In this document: positions 57,110-64,000 of the stretch, one piece after another | How positions within the stretch are numbered: the first letter of the stretch is position 1 | Layout: the number at the start of each line of letters is the position of its first letter | Assembly: GCF_963678875.1 (NCBI RefSeq) | Contig: NZ_OY787456.1 | Coordinates: 2,294,001 to 2,358,000 of the forward strand | Length of the DNA: 64,000 nt | Reading direction: 5' to 3' | Source of the DNA: an uncultured Hyphomonas sp. | GTDB lineage: Bacteria; Pseudomonadota; Alphaproteobacteria; Caulobacterales; Hyphomonadaceae | Notes under the pieces: generated by a model | What the model was told of the DNA's origin: nothing | What the model saw: the letters and a program-made list of their open reading frames with translations, nothing else | Database searches by the model: none | Program-made: the position numbers and the translations under genes

Positions 57110-58186
57110 ATGGGACGGATGAATATATCCCGCGGCAACGACAGAATTGTATTCGAGATCGGGCAGATCTCTCCAATTCTGGCTTGGGCCGAAGAGGCCG
57201 GCGTCGATCTGGACAGGGTCGCTGGCCGCATCGGTGTTGACCCGGATGTGCTTCAGAACGCCCCGCACACGAAGCTGCCGCTGGCCGATTATTTCCGCAT
57301 CCAGTCGGAGATCGCCAAATCGCTGGACGACCTGACGGCGCAGCTGTCGGAACGCAAGCTGCTCTACCAGAGCGGCTCCTTTGTCATTTCGCAACTGAAA
57401 TCCTCGCGGACCCTGCAGGACACGATCCGCAGCCTGGCGTCCTACTTCAACATGCTGCATGGCGGGAACTACAACCTGGTTCGCCAGAGCGGGCAGACGC
57501 TGACGCTTGTCCTCGACGACTCGAAGTTCCCTTACCGGTTCAGGGACAATGAAGCGCTGATTCACTTCGTCCGGGATGCCTTGCTGATCAAGGTCTTCTG
57601 CCTGATCGACAGCCTGACCGGCGGCACGGCCAGCAAGGCTTTGACCCGTGTTAGCCTTGTGCAGCGCCGCAAGGACATCGAAGACACGCTCACCTCCTTC
57701 TGGGAAGTCCCGGTCCAGTACAATAAAACTGCATACGAACTTGTTTTCGATTACCAGATTGCCTGTCAGCAAATCGCGCCCGCCACGAATGCAGACCTGA
57801 GCACCGACGGCATTTTCTCACGCGTCGTGCACCACCTTGAAACGACCGAGTCCGAGACGGATACGCGTCCCTTTGCCATTCGTACCGAAGAGCTGATTTC
57901 CGAGGGCCTCGAGACGCAGCAAGCCGTCGCAAGTTCATTCGGCATCAGCGTTGCGACCCTCCGGCGGCGGCTGAGCGAGGAGGACACATCCTTCCGCGAC
58001 CTGCTGCTGAACCACCGCATGGACCGGGCCAACACCCTGCTGACACGCGGGACGTCCGTCACCGAGGTTTCCGAACTGCTCGGCTATTCGGATGTGCGGG
58101 CCTTCAACCGGGCCTTCAAGAATCTGAGAGGCGTTTCGCCTGCGGTCTACGCCCGGAAAGATGACGTCCTGAACGAAGGCGCGTGA
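57110..58186 (+). CDS. AraC-family transcriptional regulator
   Basis: The 358-residue protein has a C-terminal AraC HTH at about residues 255-350 (QQAVASSFGISVATLRRRLS, VTEVSELLGYSDVRAFNRAF, KNLRGVSPAVYARK) and an N-terminal region of the 'arabinose-binding/OruR' type (LADYFRIQSEIAKSLDDLTA). ATG 57110 and ATG 57119 are both possible. It lies upstream of a TonB receptor, an MFS transporter and an alpha/beta hydrolase, all rightward, and probably controls them. The inducer is unknown, presumably the receptor substrate. Confidence 0.88.
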   Translation: MGRMNISRGNDRIVFEIGQISPILAWAEEAGVDLDRVAGRIGVDPDVLQNAPHTKLPLADYFRIQSEIAKSLDDLTAQLSERKLLYQSGSFVISQLKSSRTLQDTIRSLASYFNMLHGGNYNLVRQSGQTLTLVLDDSKFPYRFRDNEALIHFVRDALLIKVFCLIDSLTGGTASKALTRVSLVQRRKDIEDTLTSFWEVPVQYNKTAYELVFDYQIACQQIAPATNADLSTDGIFSRVVHHLETTESETDTRPFAIRTEELISEGLETQQAVASSFGISVATLRRRLSEEDTSFRDLLLNHRMDRANTLLTRGTSVTEVSELLGYSDVRAFNRAFKNLRGVSPAVYARKDDVLNEGA

Positions 58187-58283
58187 GCGAAACTGTTCAC
58201 TAGGGCTGAGCCGTCCCGTCATCGAAATCCTGATCGGCTTCTGAATAATCTTCCCAAAATAAGATAAACTGCGGGAGGAAATC

Positions 58284-60578
58284 GTGAAGCAGCAGAAATT
58301 TCACACGTTCAAGTTCGGCCTGGTTTCAGCGATCGCGCTGACCGGCGGGCAGTATCATGCCTGGGCGCAAGACGCCGACGAAGGCGAAGACAGCGCCCGC
58401 ACACTGGGCCGCGTGACCGTCACCGCACAGCGGCGCGAGGAAGACCTCCTCGACGTGCCACTCTCCGTGACGGCAATCGGCGCTGAGCGCCTGGAAGTGA
58501 CCGGCGCGGTGGATATCACCTCCATCCAGCGCTCGACGCCAAACGCCACGATTGAAGTCGCCCGCGGCTCCAACTCGACGCTGATCGCCTTTATCCGCGG
58601 CGTGGGCCAGCAAGACCCGCTCTGGGGCTTCGAGCCCGGCGTCGGCCTCTATGTCGACGACGTCTACATCGCCCGCCCGCAAGGCGCGATCCTCGACATC
58701 TTCGATGTGGACCGGGTGGAAGTGCTCCGCGGCCCGCAGGGCACGCTCTATGGCCGCAACACGATCGGCGGCGCGATCAAGTACGTGACCAAGCCGCTGG
58801 GCAATGAGCCGGACCTGAAGGTCAAGGCCAATCTCGGCAGCTACAGCCAGGCCGATGTGATCGTCTCCGGCTCCACGCCGCTGAGCGATACGTTTGCCGT
58901 CGGCGGTGCCATCGCAAAATACACGCGCGACGGTTACGGCAAGAACCTCAACACCGGCGCGGAACACTACAACAAGGACCTGCTGGCCTACCGCCTGAGC
59001 GCTGAATGGACACCGTCCGACAGCTTCTCGCTCCGGTTCGCCTATGACAAGTCCGAGGACGATTCCAACGCGAAACACGGCCATCGCCTCCTTCCGAGTG
59101 CGGACGGAACCATCCCGGTCACCGGTGATGTTTACGACACCCGCGCCGGCATCGGCGATGACAACTCGGTCGAGACCGAAGGCTACTCGCTGACCGCGCA
59201 GTGGGACGTCAACGATATCGTCACGCTGAAGTCCATCACGGCCTACCGTGAAGGCTCCACCGTCACGCCGATCGACTTCGACGCCCTGCCCCAGCCGGAC
59301 TTCGACGTGCCGGCCTATTATGCGGATGACCAGTTCTCGCAGGAATTCCAGCTCCTATACAACAACGGCCCGCTCAGCGGTGTTGCCGGTATCTACTATC
59401 TGGAAGGCAATGCCGACGGCGCGTTCGACGTCATTCTCAGCTCCCTCGGTCTCTCGATCTTCCAGGGCGGCGCGCAGGAGAAGGAAAACTTCTCCATCTA
59501 TGGCGACTTCACCTACGAGCTGAACGACCAGTGGAGCGTGTCGCTGGGCGGCCGCTACACCGAAGACAAGACGACGGCGGACGTTCTGCGTGAAGCCTGG
59601 CTGGGCCTCGGAACCGGTTCGTTTGATCCCTCGAACACGACCTCGGTCTTCCTCGTTACCCAGACCGACTATGAAGGTGTTGAGCGTGACGATGACCAGT
59701 TCACGCCGCGCGTATCGGTCTCTTACAAGCCGAATGAGGACCTGAACTTCTACGCGACCTATGCCCAGGGCTTCAAAGCCGGCGGTTTCGACCCGCGTGC
59801 ACGGGAAGACCTCGACCCGACCGGCCTGTCCCGCCAGGGCTTCGGCCCGGAGAAGGTCGACTCCTACGAACTCGGCGTCAAAGGCTCTTTCTTCGGCGAC
59901 AGCCTCCTGCTCAACACGGCCGTGTTCTTCGCTGACTATACCGATCAGCAGATCACCGTTCAGAGCGGTGCGGACACCGATAATGATGGCATCAACGACA
60001 CGTTCGTTTCGTCCGTCTTCAATGCCGGTGCATCCGAATACAAGGGTCTGGAAATCGAAGGCACCTGGTTTGCGACAGACAATCTGACCCTGTTCGCAAC
60101 GCTGGGCTATATCGACGCCGAGATCACCGAGATCCTGTCTGGCGGAACCAATGTCGCCAGTTCCTTCGTGACGCAGAACACGCCGGAACTTCAGGGCCAG
60201 ATTTCCGCGAACTACATGTTCGACCTGGGTCCGGACCGCGGCGAGCTGTCCCTGACCGGTACGGTCTCCGGCCGGGATGAATACTACCTGTTCAACATCC
60301 CGAACGAAGGCTTCCCGTCCGGTCAAAGCGCGATCTTCCCGGGCGGCGGCCCGAAACTGGATCCGTCAGGCTATTACCTGTTCGATCTCAGCGCTGTCTG
60401 GACGTCACCCTCCGGCAAGTACCGGGTCGGCGCCCATGGCCGGAACCTGACAGACGAGGAATACCGCGTGGCGGCCTACAACTTCGTCACGCCGAGCCAG
60501 CTCGGCCTCGACTCCGCCTACTCGGCCTTCTACGGACCGCCGCGTACCTTCACGGTTTCGCTTTCCGCTGACTTCTAG
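58284..60578 (+). CDS. TonB-dependent receptor
   Basis: This outer membrane receptor of 764 residues starts at GTG 58284 with GGGAGGAAATC directly before it. A signal peptide is cleaved near AWAQ, followed by TonB-box-like LGRVTVTAQRREEDLLDVPL. The plug has IRGVGQQDPLWGFEPGVGLY, VDRVEVLRGPQGTLYGRNTI and GGAIKYVTKPLG. The barrel ends AHGRNLTDEEYRVAAY and the last residue is Phe (VSLSADF). This 'FecA/CirA-like, VTAQRR' class is abundant in Sphingomonadales and Hyphomonadaceae and imports many organics. Neighbouring genes suggest an ester or lactone substrate. Confidence 0.92.
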   Translation: MKQQKFHTFKFGLVSAIALTGGQYHAWAQDADEGEDSARTLGRVTVTAQRREEDLLDVPLSVTAIGAERLEVTGAVDITSIQRSTPNATIEVARGSNSTLIAFIRGVGQQDPLWGFEPGVGLYVDDVYIARPQGAILDIFDVDRVEVLRGPQGTLYGRNTIGGAIKYVTKPLGNEPDLKVKANLGSYSQADVIVSGSTPLSDTFAVGGAIAKYTRDGYGKNLNTGAEHYNKDLLAYRLSAEWTPSDSFSLRFAYDKSEDDSNAKHGHRLLPSADGTIPVTGDVYDTRAGIGDDNSVETEGYSLTAQWDVNDIVTLKSITAYREGSTVTPIDFDALPQPDFDVPAYYADDQFSQEFQLLYNNGPLSGVAGIYYLEGNADGAFDVILSSLGLSIFQGGAQEKENFSIYGDFTYELNDQWSVSLGGRYTEDKTTADVLREAWLGLGTGSFDPSNTTSVFLVTQTDYEGVERDDDQFTPRVSVSYKPNEDLNFYATYAQGFKAGGFDPRAREDLDPTGLSRQGFGPEKVDSYELGVKGSFFGDSLLLNTAVFFADYTDQQITVQSGADTDNDGINDTFVSSVFNAGASEYKGLEIEGTWFATDNLTLFATLGYIDAEITEILSGGTNVASSFVTQNTPELQGQISANYMFDLGPDRGELSLTGTVSGRDEYYLFNIPNEGFPSGQSAIFPGGGPKLDPSGYYLFDLSAVWTSPSGKYRVGAHGRNLTDEEYRVAAYNFVTPSQLGLDSAYSAFYGPPRTFTVSLSADF

Positions 60579-60598
60579 TTCAGGCAGTGGGGACAACT

Positions 60599-60630
60599 GG
60601 CATGCGGACCACCCTCCCGGTCCGCATGCC
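60599..60630 (+). other. Intercistronic hairpin between the TonB receptor and MFS transporter
   Basis: GGCATGCGGACC (60599-60610) pairs perfectly with GGTCCGCATGCC (60619-60630) over 12 bp around an 8-base loop, with no following T-run. It is 20 bases after the receptor stop. Like the hairpin after the iron-island receptor, it may stabilise the receptor mRNA or weaken read-through into the transporter gene. Confidence 0.65.
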
Positions 60631-60672
60631 GGATGCGGATGACGGCCAAAAACACCGGGAAGGATCGGAAAC

Positions 60673-61971
60673 ATGAGTGTGGATGTGCCTTCATCCAGTA
60701 CAGGTAAAACAGGAACATCCAGCCGCACCTATGTGCTCGCGCTGCTGACGCTGGTTTACACCTTCAACCATATCGACCGGCAGATCCTCGTGATCCTGCT
60801 GGAGCCGATCAAAGCAGACCTCAGCCTGACGGATACCCAACTCGGGCTTCTGTCCGGACTCGCCTTTGCCGCCTTCTACGCAACGCTTGGAATCCCCATC
60901 GCAATGTGGGCCGACCGGGGCGACCGCCGGACGATCATCTCGCTCGCGCTGGCCGTGTGGTCGGGCATGACCGCGCTTTCGGGCCTGGCGCAGAACTACT
61001 GGCATCTGCTGATTGCCCGCATGGGCGTCGGTGTCGGTGAAGCCGGGGGAACACCACCGGCAACCTCAATTATTTCAGACCTCTACGGCCCGAACGAGCG
61101 CGCAACCGCACTCGGGATCTATACGACCGGAATCGGTATCGGCATCCTCGCCGGCTTCATCATTGGCGGCGTCGTGTACGAGGCCCTGGGCTGGCGGGCA
61201 GCATTCTTCATCGCCGGCGTGCCGGGCCTGTTGCTGGCCCTCCTCGTCAGGTTCACATTGAAAGAGCCGGTACGCGGAGCGGTCGAAGCGCGCACGGATG
61301 TGGGCACGGCGCCGACCCTGAAAGAAACGCTGGCCTTTATCGGTGGGCAAACCTCTTTCCTGTTCCTGCTTGCCGGGTGTTGCCTGATCTGCATCTCGGC
61401 GAACGCCTTCCTGGTTTTCACATCCAGCCACCTGCAGCGGACCTATGGCGTTGGGCCGGGGGATGTCGCGATCCCGCTGGGCGTGCTGATCGGCGGGGTT
61501 GGCGGCATCGGTGCCGTCGTGGTCGGCCGCTTTTGTGACCGCCTCTCGGCGCGCGACCTGCGGTGGCGGCCTTGGACCATCGCCATCTGCGCCGCGCTGG
61601 CCCTGCCCTTCGCCTGGATGTTCCTTCGCGCGCCCACAATCGAACTGGCCTATGCCTGGAACGTCGTCCCCAGCTTCATCGGCCTGATTTATGCCAGCGT
61701 CGCCTATACGGCTTCGCAGGAACTGGTCGGGCTGCGCATGCGCTCGTTCGCTTCGGCCTTCATGCTGTTCTGCCTGACGCTCATCGGTATCGGTGGCGGC
61801 CCTACACTCGCGGGCTGGCTCAGCACCCATTTCAACGAGACCGGATCGGCAACGCCGCTCAAATCGGCGCTCGAAATCATTCTAGCCCTGAACGCGCTCA
61901 GTGTCGTGTTTCTGTTCCTGTCGGGACGAACCTATGACCGGGACGTGAAACGCGCAGCCGCAACAGCATGA
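60673..61971 (+). CDS. MFS transporter (spinster-like)
   Basis: The 432-residue protein has about 12 membrane segments. Signature parts are YTFNHIDRQILVILLEPIKADL, QLGLLSGLAFAAFYATLGIP, the cytoplasmic loop MWADRGDRRTIISLAL and ARMGVGVGEAGGTPPATSII. This set is typical of the 'spinster/sphingolipid transporter-like' MFS group often linked to aromatics or fatty acid derivatives in Sphingomonads. It probably moves the imported substrate across the inner membrane. The following hydrolase gene overlaps its stop (ATGA). Confidence 0.9.
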   Translation: MSVDVPSSSTGKTGTSSRTYVLALLTLVYTFNHIDRQILVILLEPIKADLSLTDTQLGLLSGLAFAAFYATLGIPIAMWADRGDRRTIISLALAVWSGMTALSGLAQNYWHLLIARMGVGVGEAGGTPPATSIISDLYGPNERATALGIYTTGIGIGILAGFIIGGVVYEALGWRAAFFIAGVPGLLLALLVRFTLKEPVRGAVEARTDVGTAPTLKETLAFIGGQTSFLFLLAGCCLICISANAFLVFTSSHLQRTYGVGPGDVAIPLGVLIGGVGGIGAVVVGRFCDRLSARDLRWRPWTIAICAALALPFAWMFLRAPTIELAYAWNVVPSFIGLIYASVAYTASQELVGLRMRSFASAFMLFCLTLIGIGGGPTLAGWLSTHFNETGSATPLKSALEIILALNALSVVFLFLSGRTYDRDVKRAAATA

Positions 61972-62894
61972 CAAACCACTCTGACTTCGCGCCAGCGGGA
62001 GAGGCTGATGCGGTTGCCGACGGCCTCTCAGGCAAACGGGACGTCTTCTACCAATCGCCCGATGGCTTGCAGCTCTATGCTGCGGATTATGGCCCCATGG
62101 ATGCGCCCCTGACCGTCCTGTGCATGCACGGCCTGACGCGAAATCATAAGGATTTCGAACCGCTTATCAGCAAGCTGGACCTGCCATGCCGCTTCCTTTC
62201 GGTCGACGTTCGCGGCAGGGGCGCGTCGGACCGCGATCCGAACCGCGCCTATTCCCCGGATGTCTATGTCGGTGACATGATCGCGCTTCTGACCCAGCTT
62301 CAGATCGACAAGGTGACCCTGATCGGGACGTCCATGGGCGGCCTGATGGCCATGATCATGTCCCAGGCCCTGAAAGGCCGCATTCAGGGAATTGTCCTCA
62401 ATGATGTCGGCCCCGCGGTGAACCCCGCCGGTCTCCGGCGTATCGCAAGCTACACCAGCGATGTCAGGTCTTTCCCCGACTGGGACAGTGCCGCGACAGC
62501 CATCCGGGACAGTCAACACACGGTTTTTCCCGACTTCACCGAAACGGACTGGGCCAGCTTCGCCCGGCAAACCTGCCGGGAAACGGAAGAAGGCCGTGTC
62601 GAATTCGATTACGATCCTGCCATCACTGAAAACATGGACGTTTCCGGCGCTGGCTGGAAGGTCAATTTCATGATGTGGCGCCTGTTCGGACGTATGAAGA
62701 CAATTCCATTGCTGACCATCCGCGGCGAATATTCGGACATCCTCATCCCCGCCACGGCCAAGCGAATGTGCCGCCGCCACAAGCAGTGCAGACTGGTGAC
62801 TGTGCCAAACCGCGGACATGCGCCCATGCTGTCCGAACCCGAGGCTGTCTCAGCCATTTCCGAATTTCTCCAGCGCCAGATCCCCGCCGCCTGA
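61968..62894 (+). CDS. Alpha/beta hydrolase
   Basis: The 308-residue hydrolase has oxyanion region LCMHGLTRNHKDFEPL, RGRGASDRDPNRAY, nucleophile elbow LIGTSMGGLMAMIM (Ser), and a catalytic His in VPNRGHAPMLSEPEAV. There is no signal peptide, so it acts in the cytosol after uptake. The start ATG overlaps the MFS stop codon. It resembles esterases/lactonases that open a transported ester. No cofactor-binding domain is seen. Confidence 0.88.
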   Translation: MTNHSDFAPAGEADAVADGLSGKRDVFYQSPDGLQLYAADYGPMDAPLTVLCMHGLTRNHKDFEPLISKLDLPCRFLSVDVRGRGASDRDPNRAYSPDVYVGDMIALLTQLQIDKVTLIGTSMGGLMAMIMSQALKGRIQGIVLNDVGPAVNPAGLRRIASYTSDVRSFPDWDSAATAIRDSQHTVFPDFTETDWASFARQTCRETEEGRVEFDYDPAITENMDVSGAGWKVNFMMWRLFGRMKTIPLLTIRGEYSDILIPATAKRMCRRHKQCRLVTVPNRGHAPMLSEPEAVSAISEFLQRQIPAA

Positions 62895-63163
62895 CCTATT
62901 CGGAGTGCTGCCGGAAGGTTGCAGGCCCGGGTTGAACGCGCCGGGTCAGCGCGCGTCCCGCTGCTTTTTGTTCACCCTGAATTCCCAACCAATTGAAGGT
63001 GGGAGTGGCTCCGCGCCCCGGGAGGAAGCGAATTTTTTTCCGGCGTCTGGATAATTCCTGTCGCAGTTTCGTCATCTTCGTGGTGATCGCCCATCGCGTG
63101 GCGTTTCCGCGGGTTGCCTCGGCCGGACTATCCGGGGTCACATTGAACAGGGGTGAATTCAGG

Positions 63164-64000
63164 ATGTCTAAAATCAACAGACCGCTGGGAAGAGCGGGTT
63201 TGGCTTGCGCGGCTTCCGTGCTCGCAATGCAGTCCATGGGCGCTTTCGCAGACCAGGCGGAACCTACGGCCGCAGAAGTGTCGGCTGCGGCTGAGGAACA
63301 AAGTGTTCAGGATACGGTTATTATCACTGGTGTCCGCGGCGCGCCGCGCTCCGTGATCGACAGCCCGACGCCGATCGATGTTTTCACGTCCGAAGACATC
63401 GAACAGGGCAGCCCGACAGGCATCTACGAATCCATCCGCTATCTCGTGCCTTCCTTCAACCTGCCGAGCCGTGGGGGCGGCGGCACTGCAACCATCATCG
63501 CAACAGGCGGCCTGCGCGGCCTGAACCCGGACCACACGCTGGTTCTCGTGAACGGCAAGCGCCGCCACAAGACCGCACTGATCAACTCGGTGTCCTCGCT
63601 CTACAACGGCGCGGCCGGCGTGGACCTCAACATGATCCCGTCTTCGGCGATTGCGCAGATCGAAGTGCTGCGTGACGGCGCTGCGGCGCAATACGGATCG
63701 GACGCCATCGCAGGCGTGATCAACATCATCCTGAAGGATGGCACCGACGGCGGTGAAGCGTCCGTCAGCTACGGCCAGAACTTTGACCGCAACGACGGCG
63801 CATTCCTCACCGGCTCGGTCAATCAGGGATACGCACTTGGCGAGTCCGGCAGCCTGAACCTGTCCTACAGCTTCATGGACCGCGATGAGTCCAACCGCGC
63901 CGTCGAGATCAGCGAAGACATCAACCTATATCCGCTGCTGGGCGACGGTTCGCGCGATCCGCGTGAAGAATCCATCGACCGTATGGTCACCCAGAACTAC
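63164..64000 (+). CDS. TonB-dependent receptor, N-terminal part, cut by the right edge
   Basis: About 279 residues are inside the window. The signal peptide (GRAGLACAASVLAMQSMGAFA) is followed by TonB-box-like DTVIITGVRGAPR, and the plug has SPTPIDVFTSEDIEQGSPTG, GGLRGLNPDHTLVLVNGKRR, IAQIEVLRDGAAAQYGSDAI and AGVINIILKD. The latter resembles plug sequences of large receptors for organic substrates. It is the third gene after the hydrolase; 269 bases (62895-63163) separate them, without a recognised regulatory site. ATG 63164 follows GGGGTGAATTC. Confidence 0.9.
   Translation, partial: MSKINRPLGRAGLACAASVLAMQSMGAFADQAEPTAAEVSAAAEEQSVQDTVIITGVRGAPRSVIDSPTPIDVFTSEDIEQGSPTGIYESIRYLVPSFNLPSRGGGGTATIIATGGLRGLNPDHTLVLVNGKRRHKTALINSVSSLYNGAAGVDLNMIPSSAIAQIEVLRDGAAAQYGSDAIAGVINIILKDGTDGGEASVSYGQNFDRNDGAFLTGSVNQGYALGESGSLNLSYSFMDRDESNRAVEISEDINLYPLLGDGSRDPREESIDRMVTQNY

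Noticed and set aside
1..64000. CRISPR arrays, insertion sequences, prophage genes or integrases
   Set aside because: No regularly spaced direct repeats with unique spacers were seen. The only regular repeats are the short phased array at 50484. No transposase, integrase or phage structural motif appears in any frame I examined.

Overview
The window reads as a chromosomal segment of a marine-type alphaproteobacterium, most likely in or near the Hyphomonadaceae (Hyphomonas-like). The grounds are an alphaproteobacterial Fur, a DUF2842 membrane protein, a DUF3775 protein, many TonB-dependent receptors (four, one cut by the right edge), PHA synthases and an overall Caulobacterales-like gene repertoire. 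This placement is inference from protein resemblance, not a database result. No prophage, insertion sequence, CRISPR array or rRNA was seen. There is one tRNA, tRNA-Glu(TTC).

Layout. (1) 1-12.8 kb: a stress or low-oxygen flavoured block. It holds a class II (B12-dependent) ribonucleotide reductase cut by the left edge, DUF3775, a universal stress protein, an ABC exporter with a HlyD adaptor, a host-attachment-family protein, an MgtC/DUF4010 membrane protein, a beta-CASP metallo-hydrolase / thymidine(AMP)-phosphorylase-like / PRPP-synthetase-like operon, and a thiol-dioxygenase-like cupin. (2) 12.8-22.2 kb: a hydrolase-flavin reductase fusion, then gamma-glutamyltransferase, a large TonB receptor and a LysR regulator on the minus strand, divergent from a class III aminotransferase and a beta-keto-acid cleavage enzyme. 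This looks like a catabolic locus for a gamma-glutamylated or beta-amino compound. (3) 22.4-31 kb: an iron island with fur, a TonB receptor, ExbB, two ExbDs and TonB, convergent with PepSY and an ApbE-DUF2271 fusion, then DUF4198 and an EF-hand lipoprotein. Fur-box-like dyads lie in both divergent intergenic regions. (4) 31-44.9 kb: mostly housekeeping genes: tRNA-Glu, recJ, glpX, homoserine dehydrogenase, a MaoC dehydratase, an AlaC-type aminotransferase, phaC, argC, rplM-rpsI, heme A synthase and DUF2842. (5) 45-57 kb: an energy and storage block with a second PhaC, a MaoC-phosphotransacetylase fusion, acetate kinase and, beyond a repeat-rich spacer, a complete nine-gene alternative N-type ATPase operon (atpDCQRBEFAG order, no separate delta). 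(6) 57-64 kb: an AraC regulator, TonB receptor, MFS transporter and alpha/beta hydrolase module, then the start of another TonB receptor.

Points that stand out are the ApbE-DUF2271 fusion carrying its own flavinylation-like motif, the ExbD pair in which one partner lacks the essential membrane Asp, the gamma-glutamyltransferase/TonB receptor/aminotransferase/BKACE locus, the hydrolase-flavin reductase fusion with a degraded catalytic triad, exact 10-bp phased repeats upstream of the N-ATPase operon, and a hairpin that sequesters the recJ ribosome binding site.
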